DNA of 14,519 bases from Pseudomonadales bacterium (GTDB lineage: Bacteria > Pseudomonadota > Gammaproteobacteria > Pseudomonadales > Azotimanducaceae). The position numbers and the translations under genes are program-made. The DNA lies in assembly GCA_007128525.1 (NCBI GenBank), contig SKXG01000013.1:1-14519 (forward strand), written 5' to 3'. The notes beneath the pieces are model-generated. The model was not told where the DNA came from and did not search any database. It saw nothing but the letters and a program-made list of their open reading frames with translations. This document shows positions 13,907 through 14,519 of the stretch, piece after piece (the first letter of the stretch is position 1; each line of letters starts with the position of its first letter).

Positions 13907-14519
13907 TCAGGCTGTCGATGAATCCGTCAGCCTGTCCGCCAACCCCGAAGAGCGCCAGGTATTGCGGGTTACGGCTTGATTCCAGACTTCCCGGTTCGGC
14001 AGCATCACCGTGAAACGGTCGCTGGCCCTGGTGATCGCGGTATAGAGCAGTTCGCGCGACACGACCGGGTTGTCCTGTGGTGGCAGCACCAGTGCCGTGT
14101 GCTGAAATTCCGAGCCCTGTGACTTATGGACGGTCATGGCCCAGGCACTCTCTACGGCGCCAAGGCGGCCGGGCAGCAGGAAGCGGATGCCGCCGTCGGG
14201 TTGTGGGAAAGCCACTCGCAGGCGGTGTTTGCCATGCGCATCAGCGACCGTCAGGCAGACGCCGATGTCGCCATTGATCAAACCGAGCTGGTAGTCGTTG
14301 CGGGTGACCATGACCGGACGCCCGGGATACCAACCATCGCTTTGTGAGATGAGGCCGTGCGCGAGAAGAACTTCGGCGATCCGGCGGTTCAGTCCCTTGA
14401 CCCCTGCAGGCCCGTCGCGCAAGGCACAGAGCAGTCGAAATCTGGCGAAGTCGTCCAGCATCGCTCGAGCCTGTTCAGCCGCCGCCGACTCCGGCAAGGA
14501 CTCTGATTGTTGCTGCAGG
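13907..14519 (-). CDS. recD: Exodeoxyribonuclease V alpha subunit RecD, C-terminal part (5' partial)
   Basis: The frame is open to the window edge, showing about 203 residues of the C-terminus. VMVTRNDYQLGLINGDIGV lies in the 2B-type region, followed by the superfamily 1 helicase motifs V (TVHKSQGSEF) and VI (ELLYTAITRASDRFTV), in the form typical of RecD. RecD is the fast 5'-3' motor of RecBCD, which processes double-strand breaks and degrades phage DNA. The upstream part, with Walker A, lies beyond 14519, and recB is expected further on. A TTG at 14495-14497 inside the frame is not the start. The gene ends at TGA 13907-13909, leaving only 4 bp to the end of the Rad50-like gene. Confidence 0.92.
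   Translation of the reverse strand, partial: LQQQSESLPESAAAEQARAMLDDFARFRLLCALRDGPAGVKGLNRRIAEVLLAHGLISQSDGWYPGRPVMVTRNDYQLGLINGDIGVCLTVADAHGKHRLRVAFPQPDGGIRFLLPGRLGAVESAWAMTVHKSQGSEFQHTALVLPPQDNPVVSRELLYTAITRASDRFTVMLPNREVWNQAVTRNTWRSSGLADRLTDSSTA

Overview
The window is GC-rich bacterial chromosome with short intergenic gaps, good Shine-Dalgarno sites and a gene set (MgtE, UspE-like stress protein, GlmS, M48 protease, SbcD/SbcC-like pair, RecD) that fits a gammaproteobacterium or close relative. This placement rests on protein resemblance alone, and no rRNA or tRNA is present to confirm it.

Layout. (1) 1-1124, plus strand: the 3' end of a gene ending in a phosphopantetheine carrier domain, overlapping by ATGA with an extended-SDR NAD-dependent epimerase/dehydratase; probably the tail of a peptide or polyketide biosynthetic operon. 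(2) 1096-2280, minus: an acyl-CoA dehydrogenase whose end overlaps the epimerase end by 29 bp. (3) 2402-4573, minus: Mg2+ transporter MgtE, preceded by a tiny ORF, a roughly 280-nt leader rich in inverted repeats with a near-consensus sigma70 promoter, and a DUF1622 membrane protein. (4) 4784-6090, plus: a tandem universal stress protein, a repeat- and palindrome-rich spacer, and a 93-aa unknown protein. (5) 6133-7950, plus: glmS, the glucosamine-6-phosphate synthase gene, interrupted by an in-frame TAG at codon 530 although the conserved C-terminus continues in frame behind it. (6) 7987-8955, minus: an HtpX-like membrane metalloprotease. (7) 9161-13902, plus: an SbcD/YhaO-like nuclease and an 1151-aa SbcC/YhaN/Rad50-like ATPase, overlapping by one base, meeting head-on with the C-terminal part of RecD (13907-14519, minus), so two double-strand-break processing systems sit side by side.

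Most worth a second look: the glmS amber codon; the structured leader, small ORF and promoter ahead of mgtE; and the Rad50-like protein, which lacks a CxxC zinc hook, carries two predicted membrane segments in mid-coil and has about 235 unexplained residues after its ATPase domain. I found no CRISPR array, insertion sequence, tRNA or rRNA. No system here can be shown to be new from sequence alone.
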